Positions 1 through 7,074 of a DNA stretch of 15,100 bases are shown one piece after another (the first letter of the stretch is position 1; every line of letters starts with the position of its first letter). The stretch is taken from the NCBI GenBank assembly GCA_902475825.1, contig CABSBA010000017.1, positions 1 to 15,100 on the forward strand. Reading direction: 5' to 3'. The notes beneath the pieces were generated by a model. It saw only the letters and a list, made by a program, of their open reading frames with translations, ran no database searches and was not told where the DNA came from. Origin of the DNA: an uncultured Collinsella sp. (GTDB lineage Bacteria; Actinomycetota; Coriobacteriia; Coriobacteriales; Coriobacteriaceae). The translations under genes were made by a program, and so were the position numbers.

Positions 1-23
1 GCTCTCCGTGCGAGCAGGACTGC

Positions 24-50
24 CCGAGCAGGCAACCTTATGCCTCTCGG
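24..50 (-). terminator. Hairpin downstream of pcrA, possible terminator
   Basis: On the minus strand, 20 nt past the pcrA stop, arms 46-50/24-28 and 41-45/30-34 pair to give a 10-bp stem with a one-base bulge and a 6-nt loop. No T-tract follows, so it may be only a 3'-end stabilising stem, or the first part of a structure cut by the window edge. The rest of 1-69 shows no gene. Confidence 0.3.
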
Positions 51-69
51 ACTGCGGTCAACCTCGCAG

Positions 70-2973
70 TTAGGCATTCAGCTTGACGATCGGTGCAAAA
101 CCCTTCATCAGCTTTTTGGTCTGGCCGGTCTTTTCGAATTGAACCTCGATCATGTCTCCGGCGACCGAGATCACGGTACCCGTGCCAAAGGTCTTATGGC
201 TCACGGTATCGCCCGCGGCAAAGTCCTGCGATGCGCTGGCGCGATCGACCTTGCGCTCCACCGTCGGGGACACCTTGGACGACGGCTTTTTGGCTCGCGG
301 CGCGCCCGAACCAAAGGTCGAGGCAACACGGCCGGCGTCTGGCGAGACCCCACGATGGCGCTCGGTCCCGTAACTGCTGCCGCCAAAGAAGTCGTCAAAG
401 CTATCTCCACCACGCGAACCGGAACCGCCGGTCGAGCGCGTATGCGAGCCAAACACCTTGCCGCCATACATATCCGAACCCATGCCCGAGCCAAAGGTGC
501 CGTGACGGTCGCCGCGCTTCTCCCAGCCCGTGCCCTCAAAACCGGCAGAGCCGATACCGCTAAACTCGATATCCTCAAACGGAATCTCATTGAGAAAGCG
601 CGAGCGTGGGTTGGCAGAGGTCGAGCCGTAGGTGCGACGCGTGGCCGCATAGGTCAGGAACAGGCGCTTGCGGGCGCGCGTGATGGCAACGTAGGCCAGG
701 CGACGCTCCTCCTCGAGCTTGCCCGGGTCATCGCTGCCGCCAAAGTCGTGCACGTGCGGGAAGATGCCCTCCTCCATGCCGGCCACGAACACCGCAGGGA
801 ACTCCAGGCCCTTGGCGGAGTGGATGGTCATCATGGTGATGGCATGCGTCTCGCCGGCCAGGGAATCCAAGTCGGAGCGCAGGGCCAGCCACTCCATGAG
901 TGCCGGCAGCGCCTTACAGGTGAGCGGACCGTAGGTGCGCTCAATCTCGTCGGCATGCACGGCACCCGCCGGCATCTCCGTCGGCGCGGCATACGCGTTG
1001 CCCGCGATGGCAGCAGCCAGGGCATCCTGCGGAGACAGCGCCGGAGCAGCCAGGCTATCGAGCGGATTGGAGCCCGCGGCATCGCGCGCGCCGACGAGTG
1101 CCTCAAACGAGGATGCCGGGGCAGATGGCTCCGGTTCGGGCGCGGGCGCGCTCACCACGACGGGCTCGGGCTCGGCGCCGGCAGGCACGTCGGCAACACC
1201 GGCTGCGCGCAGCTCTTCCAAGCTCTCGAGCGTACCCTCGATGTCCTCGTGCGTCTCCTCAAATTCGGCAGCGACGCCCAGGAATTCCTGGATGTTCTCG
1301 GCGCGGCTCTCGGACTCCATGGTGCCCTCGGCGCGAAACGCCTGCAGCAAGCCCGTCTTATCGACGATCATCTCGACAACGTCCTTGAGCTCGCCGTCCA
1401 TGCGGCGACCCTCGCGCACCAGCGACACAAAGCTCGACAGGCCGTTGCGCACCTTGGCGCTAAACATGCCGGTTTCGGCACACGCGATCTCGCAAGCCTG
1501 GAAGAACGAGCAGCGGTTGTCGCGCGCCAGCTGCTCGATCTTTTGGATCGAGGTGGAACCGATGCCGCGGCGAGGTGTGTTGATGACGCGCTTGACGCTC
1601 ATCTCGTCGGCCGGGTTCACGATCATCTTAAGGTAGGCCATGACGTCGCGGATCTCGGCACGGTCGAAGAATCGCGTGCCGCCCACGATCTTGTAGGGCA
1701 CGCCCGCGCGCAGGAACATATCTTCGAGGATACGCGACTGGGCGTTGGTGCGATAGAACACGGCGATGTCGTCGTAGCTCGTGCCTTTGGCATGCAGTTT
1801 CTCGATCTCGCCGGCAATCCAGCGACCCTCGTCGCGTTCGTCGCTCGCCTGGAAGGCCTGGATCTTCTCGCCATCGCCCTCGGCCGTAAACAGGCGCTTG
1901 TCCTTGCGCTGCGAGTTGTGGCGCACCACGGCGTTGGCGGCGCTCAGGATGTGACCCGTAGAGCGATAGTTCTGCTCCAGCTTGACGGTCTTGCAGTTTT
2001 TAAAGTCCTTCTCAAAGTCCAGGATGTTGGTGATGTCGGCGCCACGCCAGCTGTAAATGGACTGGTCATCGTCGCCCACGACCATGAGGTTTTGGTACTT
2101 AGCGGCTAGCAGGTTGGCGATTTCGTACTGGACGTGGTTGGTGTCCTGATACTCGTCGACGCTAATGTAGCGGAAGCGCTCTTGGTACTTATCGAGCACC
2201 TCGGGACGGGTGCGCAGCAGCTCGAGCGCGCGCACGAGCAGGTCGTCAAAGTCCATCGCATTGGCGGCGCGCAGGCGGCGCTCCAGCTCTAGGTAGACCT
2301 GCGCGGCCTTTTTGTCGTTGGGGCTATCGGCGCTCTTGATCATGTCCTCGGGGCCGATCATGGCGTTTTTGGCCGAGCTAATCTTGCTGCGGATCATGTT
2401 GATGGGGAACTGCTTTTGCTCGATGCCGAGCGCCTGCATAATGTCGCGCACCATGCGCTTTGAGTCATCGTCATCGTAGATGGTGAACTGGCCGGTGTAG
2501 CCCAACAGGTCGGCGTCCTCGCGCAGCATGCGCACGCACATAGCATGGAAGGTGCACACCCACATGCCACGGGTGCCGCTGGGAATGAGTGCCGCCAGAC
2601 GCTCGCGCATCTCTGCCGCGGCCTTGTTGGTAAACGTAATGGCAAGAACCTGCCAAGGCTTAACACCCAGGTCGCCGAGCATATGTGCGATGCGGAAGGT
2701 CAGGACGCGGGTCTTGCCCGAACCAGCACCGGCAAGGACCAGCAGTGGGCCCTCAGTGGTCAGGACCGCCTCGCGCTGGGCGGGGTTCAGGCTGTCGATG
2801 TCGACGAGCGGCTTGGCGGGCTTGGGCTCCGGCGCGGGAGCGTCATAGATGTCGAGCGGGACGAGCTCGGGTTCCGGCGCGGCGGGGGCAGTGTACGCAT
2901 CGAGCGGCACGGGTTCCGGCGCGGGCGGCACGGGTACCGCGGTGTTCTTTTCCCAGGGTAGGGGCTGGGTCAT
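70..2973 (-). CDS. pcrA: ATP-dependent DNA helicase PcrA/UvrD (SF1A)
   Basis: A 967-aa 3'-5' helicase acting in nucleotide-excision and transcription-coupled repair and in clearing recombinase from DNA. Visible motifs: Q motif near 62-70, Walker A AGAGSGKT (81-88), DEYQD (273-277), GDDDQSIYSWRG (300-311), EQNYRS (333-338), HSAKGLEFP (718-726) and YVAITRARK (761-769). The C-terminus (about 917-964, GDTVSHKTFGTGTV and on) is the Tudor-like domain that in Bacillus PcrA contacts RNA polymerase. It is longer than the usual 720-780 aa because of a Pro/Glu-rich N-terminal tail (about 10-55), an Ala/Pro/Glu-rich insert inside domain 2B (about 580-685) and a Gly/Ser-rich linker (about 805-890). The ATG at 2973 is chosen because GAGGAG lies 7 nt upstream; an earlier in-frame start would overlap the promoter. 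Monocistronic. Confidence 0.96.
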   Translation of the reverse strand: MTQPLPWEKNTAVPVPPAPEPVPLDAYTAPAAPEPELVPLDIYDAPAPEPKPAKPLVDIDSLNPAQREAVLTTEGPLLVLAGAGSGKTRVLTFRIAHMLGDLGVKPWQVLAITFTNKAAAEMRERLAALIPSGTRGMWVCTFHAMCVRMLREDADLLGYTGQFTIYDDDDSKRMVRDIMQALGIEQKQFPINMIRSKISSAKNAMIGPEDMIKSADSPNDKKAAQVYLELERRLRAANAMDFDDLLVRALELLRTRPEVLDKYQERFRYISVDEYQDTNHVQYEIANLLAAKYQNLMVVGDDDQSIYSWRGADITNILDFEKDFKNCKTVKLEQNYRSTGHILSAANAVVRHNSQRKDKRLFTAEGDGEKIQAFQASDERDEGRWIAGEIEKLHAKGTSYDDIAVFYRTNAQSRILEDMFLRAGVPYKIVGGTRFFDRAEIRDVMAYLKMIVNPADEMSVKRVINTPRRGIGSTSIQKIEQLARDNRCSFFQACEIACAETGMFSAKVRNGLSSFVSLVREGRRMDGELKDVVEMIVDKTGLLQAFRAEGTMESESRAENIQEFLGVAAEFEETHEDIEGTLESLEELRAAGVADVPAGAEPEPVVVSAPAPEPEPSAPASSFEALVGARDAAGSNPLDSLAAPALSPQDALAAAIAGNAYAAPTEMPAGAVHADEIERTYGPLTCKALPALMEWLALRSDLDSLAGETHAITMMTIHSAKGLEFPAVFVAGMEEGIFPHVHDFGGSDDPGKLEEERRLAYVAITRARKRLFLTYAATRRTYGSTSANPRSRFLNEIPFEDIEFSGIGSAGFEGTGWEKRGDRHGTFGSGMGSDMYGGKVFGSHTRSTGGSGSRGGDSFDDFFGGSSYGTERHRGVSPDAGRVASTFGSGAPRAKKPSSKVSPTVERKVDRASASQDFAAGDTVSHKTFGTGTVISVAGDMIEVQFEKTGQTKKLMKGFAPIVKLNA

Positions 2974-3034
2974 GGGCGACTCCTCATCTGACGGACGGCG
3001 CGCCTGCGGGCGGCGCCATAGTTTGAGCCGTACC

Positions 3035-3065
3035 AGTATACCGAGCCGCGCGGACACCGACGCAA
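3035..3065 (-). promoter_or_regulatory. Putative pcrA promoter
   Basis: On the minus strand a TATACT -10 box (3035-3040) lies 19 nt downstream of a TTGCGT -35-like box (3060-3065). Transcription would start near 3028, giving a leader of about 55 nt before the ATG at 2973. The -10 is good, the -35 and spacing are only fair. Confidence 0.5.
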
Positions 3066-3112
3066 ATCACACCACGACTCCGTGCGCCACCGTCAGGCCC
3101 GCCCCAGCGAAT

Positions 3113-3145
3113 TTGGTGCATTGGGGTCAGGTTGCTTTGCACCAA
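3113..3145. repeat. REP-like hairpin with TTGGGGTCAG core
   Basis: Exact 8-bp arms TTGGTGCA (3113-3120) and TGCACCAA (3138-3145) enclose a 17-nt spacer that begins TTGGGGTCAG. The TTGGGGNCRG core recurs at 10634-10643 and 12810-12819, both in intergenic hairpin-rich DNA. This style resembles REP elements mobilised by RAYT (Y1) transposases, but no such transposase is in the window. Confidence 0.45.
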
Positions 3146-3191
3146 TCTATTGACAATCACGAAACCGCCGATGTCATGGCAGCAGCAGCGA

Positions 3192-3291
3192 GCGGCGGCC
3201 AGGGCGAACAAATTGGCATGAAAAGAGGGCGGCATAGACCTTTTGGTCATGCCACCCTCTTTGAATAACAAGTTGTCGCCCTGGCCGCCGC
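3192..3291. repeat. 100-nt nested palindrome between uppP and pcrA
   Basis: Outer arms 3192-3211 and 3273-3291 are complementary over 19 bp with one extra base; each holds the sequence GGCGGCCAGGGCG or its complement. Inside sits a second, AT-flanked hairpin (3222-3262). The two layers are separated by unpaired 10-nt stretches. It starts 15 nt after the uppP stop, so it forms the uppP 3' untranslated region. It may be a mobile palindrome or just a two-layer terminator. Confidence 0.7.
3221..3262 (-). terminator. uppP intrinsic terminator (probably bidirectional)
   Basis: Arms 3245-3262 and 3222-3240 form an 18-bp stem with one mismatch and one bulge around a 4-nt loop. On the minus strand the stem ends in CTCTTTTC, giving a short U-run. 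An A-run/T-run at both feet means it could also work on the plus strand, though no plus gene reads into it. Confidence 0.65.
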
Positions 3292-3306
3292 GCAGCGTCA
3301 ACCAAG

Positions 3307-4281
3307 TTACAGGCCGAGCATAGGCTCCAGGACAAAGAAGTACGCGAGCACCACGATGCCCAGGATGATGCGGTAGACGCCGAAGCACTTGAAGTCGTGA
3401 CGGCGGACGAAGCCCATAAGCCACTTGATGGCAATGAGCGACACCACAAAGGCGACAACGCAGCCCACGCCCAGGATGGCGATTTCGTTGGTGCCGAACG
3501 TGCCGCCCTTAATAAAGTACTTGACCAGCTTGAGCGCGCTCGCGCCAAACATGACGGGAATGGCCAGGAAGAACGTGAACTTAGACGCCACCGAACGCGT
3601 GCAGCCTAGCAGCAGGCCGCCGATGATGGTGGAGCCGGAGCGTGATGTGCCCGGAATCAGCGAAAGCACCTGGAAGCAACCGATGCCCAGCGCAGTCTTC
3701 CAGCTCAGGTCCCCGAGCGTAGTGATGGAGCCAAAGTCAAGGTTATCGTCATCGTCTGAAGCGGCAGCCGCAGCGGGCGCGGCAAAATGCGCACCGGCGG
3801 GGCGTCCGCCCACCACCACGGCACGCGAACCAAACGAACCGGCAAGAGCAGCCTGGTCGCGCTTGTTCGCGCGCCAGTTCTCGATCACGATAAACAGCAC
3901 GCCGTACACAATGAGCGCCAGCGCCACGACGGGAGCATTGTAGAAATGCTCCTCCATCCAGTCGTTGAGCGGCAGACCGATCGCCGCGGCGGGAATGCAG
4001 CCGAGCACAATCTTGCCCCATAGCACCCAGGTGTCGCGACGGCCCTCCTTGCCCTTGCTGGGAGAAAACGGGTTGAGGTCGTAGAAGAACAAAACGCAGA
4101 CGGCCAAAATGGCGCCAAGCTGAATCACGACCAGGAACATATTCCAGAACGTCTCGCTCACGTTCATCTTGACGAACTCGTCCACCAAGATCATGTGACC
4201 GGTCGACGAAACAGGCAGCCATTCGGTGATGCCCTCGACCAGGCCCATGAAGGCAGATTTTAGAAGCTCAATGATATCCAA
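3307..4281 (-). CDS. uppP: Undecaprenyl-diphosphatase UppP (BacA)
   Basis: A 324-aa polytopic membrane enzyme that dephosphorylates undecaprenyl pyrophosphate to recycle the lipid carrier for peptidoglycan; raised levels give bacitracin resistance. Family signatures: GLVEGITEWLPVSSTGH (13-29) with the catalytic glutamates, and PGTSRSGST (210-218). The C-terminal half has several hydrophobic helices (about 230-320). The start is taken as TTG at 4281: it is preceded by GAGGGGG at 5-nt spacing and gives the family-typical beginning MDIIELLK; the frame stays open upstream to a GTG/ATG-type start but that part looks noncoding. An insert of about 45 residues (141-185), Ala/Gly-rich then DDDD, precedes the TTLGDLSW segment and is absent from ordinary UppP. 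Divergent from the usp gene. Confidence 0.95.
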   Translation of the reverse strand: MDIIELLKSAFMGLVEGITEWLPVSSTGHMILVDEFVKMNVSETFWNMFLVVIQLGAILAVCVLFFYDLNPFSPSKGKEGRRDTWVLWGKIVLGCIPAAAIGLPLNDWMEEHFYNAPVVALALIVYGVLFIVIENWRANKRDQAALAGSFGSRAVVVGGRPAGAHFAAPAAAAASDDDDNLDFGSITTLGDLSWKTALGIGCFQVLSLIPGTSRSGSTIIGGLLLGCTRSVASKFTFFLAIPVMFGASALKLVKYFIKGGTFGTNEIAILGVGCVVAFVVSLIAIKWLMGFVRRHDFKCFGVYRIILGIVVLAYFFVLEPMLGL

Positions 4282-4335
4282 AGGGACCCCCTCGTTAGAC
4301 ACCCGCCGATATTGTTCTGCGGACGGTGCGGGCGA

Positions 4336-4355
4336 TGTCCCATTATCAACCGTTG
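4336..4355 (-). promoter_or_regulatory. Putative uppP promoter region
   Basis: On the minus strand a GATAAT -10-like box (complement of 4342-4347) is followed by GGGACA, about 55 nt before the TTG start. The 11-mer TGTCCCATTAT read on plus (4336-4346) also occurs at the regulator promoter (6922-6932). A small dyad CAAC-C-GTTG (4347-4355) abuts the -10. No good -35 is visible. Confidence 0.4.
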
Positions 4356-4428
4356 GCGGCGCGCCTGCGCCTACCCTTACCAAAAAACTCGCCCGTTCAC
4401 AGAATTGCGAGCGGTCAAACCCAAATCC

Positions 4429-4439
4429 TTGGGTATAAC
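4429..4439 (+). promoter_or_regulatory. Putative usp promoter -10 region
   Basis: TATAAC (4434-4439) preceded by TTGGG; the same 11-mer TTGGGTATAAC occurs on the minus strand at the promoter proposed for the 235-aa gene (7813-7823). Here no clear -35 exists at 16-18 nt. A short dyad CCCAA-N4-TTGGG (4420-4433) overlaps it. The leader would be about 80 nt. Confidence 0.4.
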
Positions 4440-4528
4440 TGCAACAAGATAAAGTGTCCGGCGGCCACGCATCCGCGCCCGCCCGATGCACGAGCCCCAC
4501 GCCCGTGCGATAGACCAAGGAGGAAACC

Positions 4529-4966
4529 ATGAACGAGGGCTACACCAAGGTATTTGTTTCACTCGACGGTACTGAGCAGCAGGATTTTGTGCTCGCACGC
4601 GCCATCAAGGTCGCCGCAAACAATGGCGCCAAGCTAATCATCGGCCACGTCATCGATTCCACGGCGCTCGAGAGCGCCGGTTCCTATCCGGTCGATCTGG
4701 TCAACGGCCTAGAGGAGGCATTTAAGAACTCCATCGCCAAGCAGCTCGAAGAGGCCAAGGCCAATCCCGATATTCCCGAGGTCGAGGTCATGATTCGCGC
4801 CGGCCGTATTCGCGAGACGCTCAAGGACGAGATGCTCGACGTGGTCAAGCCCGACCTGGTGCTCTGCGGCGCACGCGGCCTGTCCTCGATCAAGTACGCG
4901 CTCCTGGGTTCGATTTCGACGTTCCTGCTACGCAACACCGACTGCGACATCTTGGTCGTGAAGTAG
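4529..4966 (+). CDS. Universal stress protein, UspA family (ATP-binding type)
   Basis: A 145-aa single-domain Usp, the normal length. It begins with the beta-strand/loop KVFVSLDGTEQ (about 7-17) and ends with the ATP-binding signature G-x2-G-x9-G-S (GARG, nine residues, GS) followed by the DILVVK terminal strand. Such proteins bind ATP and modulate survival under starvation or stress; the specific role cannot be read here. AAGGAGG stands 5 nt before the ATG, a near-ideal ribosome site. It is alone on the plus strand, divergent from uppP and convergent with the sensor kinase gene, and is followed by a long hairpin and a strong terminator. Confidence 0.93.
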   Translation: MNEGYTKVFVSLDGTEQQDFVLARAIKVAANNGAKLIIGHVIDSTALESAGSYPVDLVNGLEEAFKNSIAKQLEEAKANPDIPEVEVMIRAGRIRETLKDEMLDVVKPDLVLCGARGLSSIKYALLGSISTFLLRNTDCDILVVK

Positions 4967-4979
4967 CGTTGCTCCCACC

Positions 4980-5071
4980 GGCCGCGGGGCCTGCGGGGTT
5001 TCCACGGGCACGTCCTCGCCGCGTTGCGGCTGCGGGATGTGCCCTTAGGAAACCCCTCCCGGTCCGCGGCC
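4980..5071. repeat. 92-nt GC-rich palindrome after usp
   Basis: The whole stretch folds as one hairpin: GGCCGCGG (4980-4987) with 5064-5071; GGGGTTTCC (4995-5003) with 5048-5056; GGGCAC-N-TCC (5006-5015) with 5035-5044; and apex GCCGC-GTT-GCGGC (5018-5030). Unpaired positions are few and mostly opposite each other, as in a decaying inverted repeat or a structured RNA. It begins 13 nt after the usp stop and lies before the terminator, so it would be in the usp mRNA. Confidence 0.75.
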
Positions 5072-5113
5072 TTCGCAGCCTTACTTCAGCGAGTTGTCTG
5101 AATAGAGGAATGG

Positions 5114-5148
5114 CGTGCCGCCCTGGTTGGGGCGGCACGTTTTTGTTT
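5114..5148 (+). terminator. Intrinsic terminator of usp
   Basis: Perfect 10-bp stem CGTGCCGCCC (5114-5123) / 5130-5139, 6-nt loop, then TTTTTGTTT (5140-5148). No T-run on the other strand, so it is directed at usp transcription; it may still act as a 3' stem for the convergent kinase mRNA. Confidence 0.9.
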
Positions 5149-5170
5149 GGGCGGACGTCTGCCGCGTGCG

Positions 5171-6214
5171 TTACTCGAAATATTGAAACTTATTCGTTGA
5201 AAACGCGAATGTTACGACAAAGCCTTCGCCGGAGTCGGATGCCGCGGTGACGTCGATGCCCATCTTGGAGCACAGGCGCGCCACCAGGTAGAGGCCGATG
5301 CCCGTTGCGCGCTTGGTGGTGCGGCCGTTATCGCCGGTAAAGCCCTTCTCGAACACGCGCGGCAGGTCGGCCGCGCTCACGCCGCAGCCGTTGTCCGCGA
5401 CGGTGAGCTCGATGCGTTCGCTCGCCAGGCCCTCGTCCAGCAACGCGCCCGAAAACACGATCTTTGCGCCGTCCTCACGCGCATATTTAATGCTGTTCTG
5501 AATGAGCTGGCCCAGAATAAACTCGAGCCACTTCTCGTCGGTAAAGACCTCGAAGTCGAGGTTCTCGCACACCGGGGCCACGTGCGCCGCAATGAGCTCG
5601 CGCGCGTTGGCCTTAATCGCGCCCGTCACCAAGGTCTTGAGATCCCAGCGGCGAATCAGGTAGTCGCGTTCCACAACTTCCGAGCGCGCGTAGTACAGCG
5701 CCTGGTCGATATAGCGCTCCACGCGAGCCAACTCACGGCCCAGGTCATCCACACGAGACAGGTCGTCTTCGCTGCCATCCAGGTTTTCCAAAATTAGATG
5801 AGCCGCCGCCAGGGGCAGTTTGGCCTCGTGGACCCAGCTCTCGATATAGTCGCGATAGTCATCGGTCTGACGCCGGCCTTCGGCAACCTCGTCGCAAGCG
5901 GCTTTGCCCACCCGGCGCAAGACCTCGTACTCGAGCTCGCCCTCGGCATAGGTCGGGCATTGCACCATCTCCTGCACCCATGCGGGGCTCTCGAGCTCCT
6001 CGGCCGCGCGCTCCAGCTGACGCAGAAAACGGCGGCGACGCGCGTACTCGACCACGATGCCGAGCATACCAAAGATAAAGGAAACGCCGACCGCCACGAC
6101 CACAATAGATGTCGAAGCACCGGCGACCGTCAGCACAAAGCAGCTCAGCAGCACGCCGCACGTCCACACGGCGACGGGAAGCAGCGCATCTTTAAAGAAT
6201 TTGCCAAACGACAT
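5171..6214 (-). CDS. Sensor histidine kinase, BceS-like intramembrane-sensing type
   Basis: A 347-aa kinase. Two transmembrane helices (about 11-31 and 36-57) are joined by only a few residues, so there is no extracellular sensor domain. The H-box reads SWVHEAKLPLAA with His129, the HExKxP form typical of BceS/GraS kinases. The ATPase domain shows the N-box LIQNSIKYA (237-245), DNGCG (274-278), FEKGFTG (288-294) and TGIGLYL (304-310), all intact. BceS-type kinases normally take their signal from a BceAB-type ABC transporter and answer to bacitracin or other cell-wall-active peptides; no transporter is adjacent. It follows the regulator by 9 nt, with AGGGG overlapping the regulator's stop, so the two are probably translationally coupled. 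Signal unknown. Confidence 0.93.
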   Translation of the reverse strand: MSFGKFFKDALLPVAVWTCGVLLSCFVLTVAGASTSIVVVAVGVSFIFGMLGIVVEYARRRRFLRQLERAAEELESPAWVQEMVQCPTYAEGELEYEVLRRVGKAACDEVAEGRRQTDDYRDYIESWVHEAKLPLAAAHLILENLDGSEDDLSRVDDLGRELARVERYIDQALYYARSEVVERDYLIRRWDLKTLVTGAIKANARELIAAHVAPVCENLDFEVFTDEKWLEFILGQLIQNSIKYAREDGAKIVFSGALLDEGLASERIELTVADNGCGVSAADLPRVFEKGFTGDNGRTTKRATGIGLYLVARLCSKMGIDVTAASDSGEGFVVTFAFSTNKFQYFE

Positions 6215-6223
6215 AGCCGGCCC

Positions 6224-6895
6224 CTAGACCGAATAGCCTTGGCCGCGATGCGTCGTCAAATACCCCTTGATGCCGATTTTTTCGAGCGTGGTGCGCAGGC
6301 GGTTGATGTTGACGGTGAGCGTATTGTCGTCCACGAAGGCGTCGGAATCCCACAGGTCCTGCATGATAGCCGAGCGCGAAACGATCTTGCCCGCGCGGCT
6401 CAGAAGCAGCGAGAGGATACGCAGCTCGTTTTTGGTGAGCTCGGTGCTGGTGCCCGTTTGCGTGTTGGTGACCATGGAGCGTGCGAGGTCGAGCTCCAGT
6501 CCCTTGTGGACGAGCGTGCTGCGCTCGCCCGCCGCCGCGGTGCGACGCAGCAAGGCATTGATGCGCGCCACGAGCACACGGGCGCTGTAGGGCTTGGGAA
6601 CAAAGTCGTCCGCGCCGAGCGTCATGGCCATGACTTCGTCGATCTCGGTCGTGCGCGACGTGAGAACGATGATGGGGACCTCGGATTCGCGACGGACCTC
6701 ATGGCAGATATGCTGGCCGTCTTTGACAGGGAGCGTGAGATCGAGCAGCACCAGGTCGGGCGCGGCGGCGAGAATATCGCGCGAGACATGTTCAAACGAT
6801 TCGCAGGCCTCGACCTCAAAACCGGCACGAGCAAGGATGTCGGCAAGTTCACGACGAATGGGCTCGTCGTCCTCAACGACATAAATCAGCGCCAT
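6224..6895 (-). CDS. OmpR/PhoB-family response regulator
   Basis: A 223-aa regulator. The receiver domain (1-118) has acidic E8/D9/D10, the phospho-acceptor Asp52 in LLDLTLP, Thr79 and Lys101 in VPKPY. The winged-helix DNA-binding domain follows (about 128-223), with TELTKNELRILSLLL and the recognition helix region DDNTLTVNINRLRTTL, ending RGQGYSV. The length and C-terminus are standard for the family. GAGGGGAG lies 8 nt before the ATG. It is the first gene of a two-gene operon with the kinase downstream, and its partner suggests a BceR-like envelope-stress role (inference). Confidence 0.95.
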   Translation of the reverse strand: MALIYVVEDDEPIRRELADILARAGFEVEACESFEHVSRDILAAAPDLVLLDLTLPVKDGQHICHEVRRESEVPIIVLTSRTTEIDEVMAMTLGADDFVPKPYSARVLVARINALLRRTAAAGERSTLVHKGLELDLARSMVTNTQTGTSTELTKNELRILSLLLSRAGKIVSRSAIMQDLWDSDAFVDDNTLTVNINRLRTTLEKIGIKGYLTTHRGQGYSV

Positions 6896-6921
6896 GGATT
6901 CCGCTCCCCTCTTGGTTGTCT

Positions 6922-6933
6922 TGTCCCATTATG
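6922..6933 (-). promoter_or_regulatory. Putative promoter -10 of the regulator/kinase operon
   Basis: CATAAT (complement of 6928-6933) followed by GGGACA, about 33 nt before the ATG. It shares an 11-mer with the uppP upstream region. No consensus -35 is seen at the right distance, which fits an activator-dependent promoter. Confidence 0.4.
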
Positions 6934-6965
6934 ACCGCGAAGCCGCAGGTACGCACCTCACGCGG

Positions 6966-6985
6966 CACCAAGGTGACAGAACTGT
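6966..6985. promoter_or_regulatory. Two contiguous 10-bp dyads, candidate regulator-binding site
   Basis: CACC-AA-GGTG (6966-6975) is directly followed by ACAG-AA-CTGT (6976-6985). Both have perfect 4-bp arms and the same AA centre, one DNA turn apart. They lie about 33 bp upstream of the proposed -10, where an OmpR-family dimer commonly binds. Autoregulation is an inference. Confidence 0.4.
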
Positions 6986-7024
6986 TCGCAAACGAAAGCG
7001 CTTGGCTCGTCCCTCGCTCGCAAC

Positions 7025-7074
7025 GGGGCGGGGACCAAAATGATTCTTTAATCCCCGTCCCAGAAAAATCATTT
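7025..7074 (-). terminator. Overlapping hairpins after the 235-aa gene
   Basis: On the minus strand GGGACGGGGA (7052-7061) can pair with TCCCCGCCCC (7025-7034), 9 of 10 bases. An alternative stem pairs 7067-7074, overlapping the stop codon, with 7038-7045 (8 bp exact). The two are mutually exclusive. No T-tract follows the GC-rich stem, so termination here is uncertain. Confidence 0.35.

Noticed and set aside
1..69. tRNA or SRP RNA fragment at the left edge
   Set aside because: The repeated GAGCAGG strings looked suggestive, but no T-loop consensus or SRP core motif is present.
40..2109. 689-aa open frame on the plus strand across pcrA
   Set aside because: Lies opposite the unmistakable pcrA gene; Arg/His/Ala-rich composition typical of an antisense frame in GC-rich DNA, no recognisable domain.
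3150..3155. Perfect TTGACA as a plus-strand promoter
   Set aside because: No -10 box at 16-18 nt and no plus-strand gene downstream.
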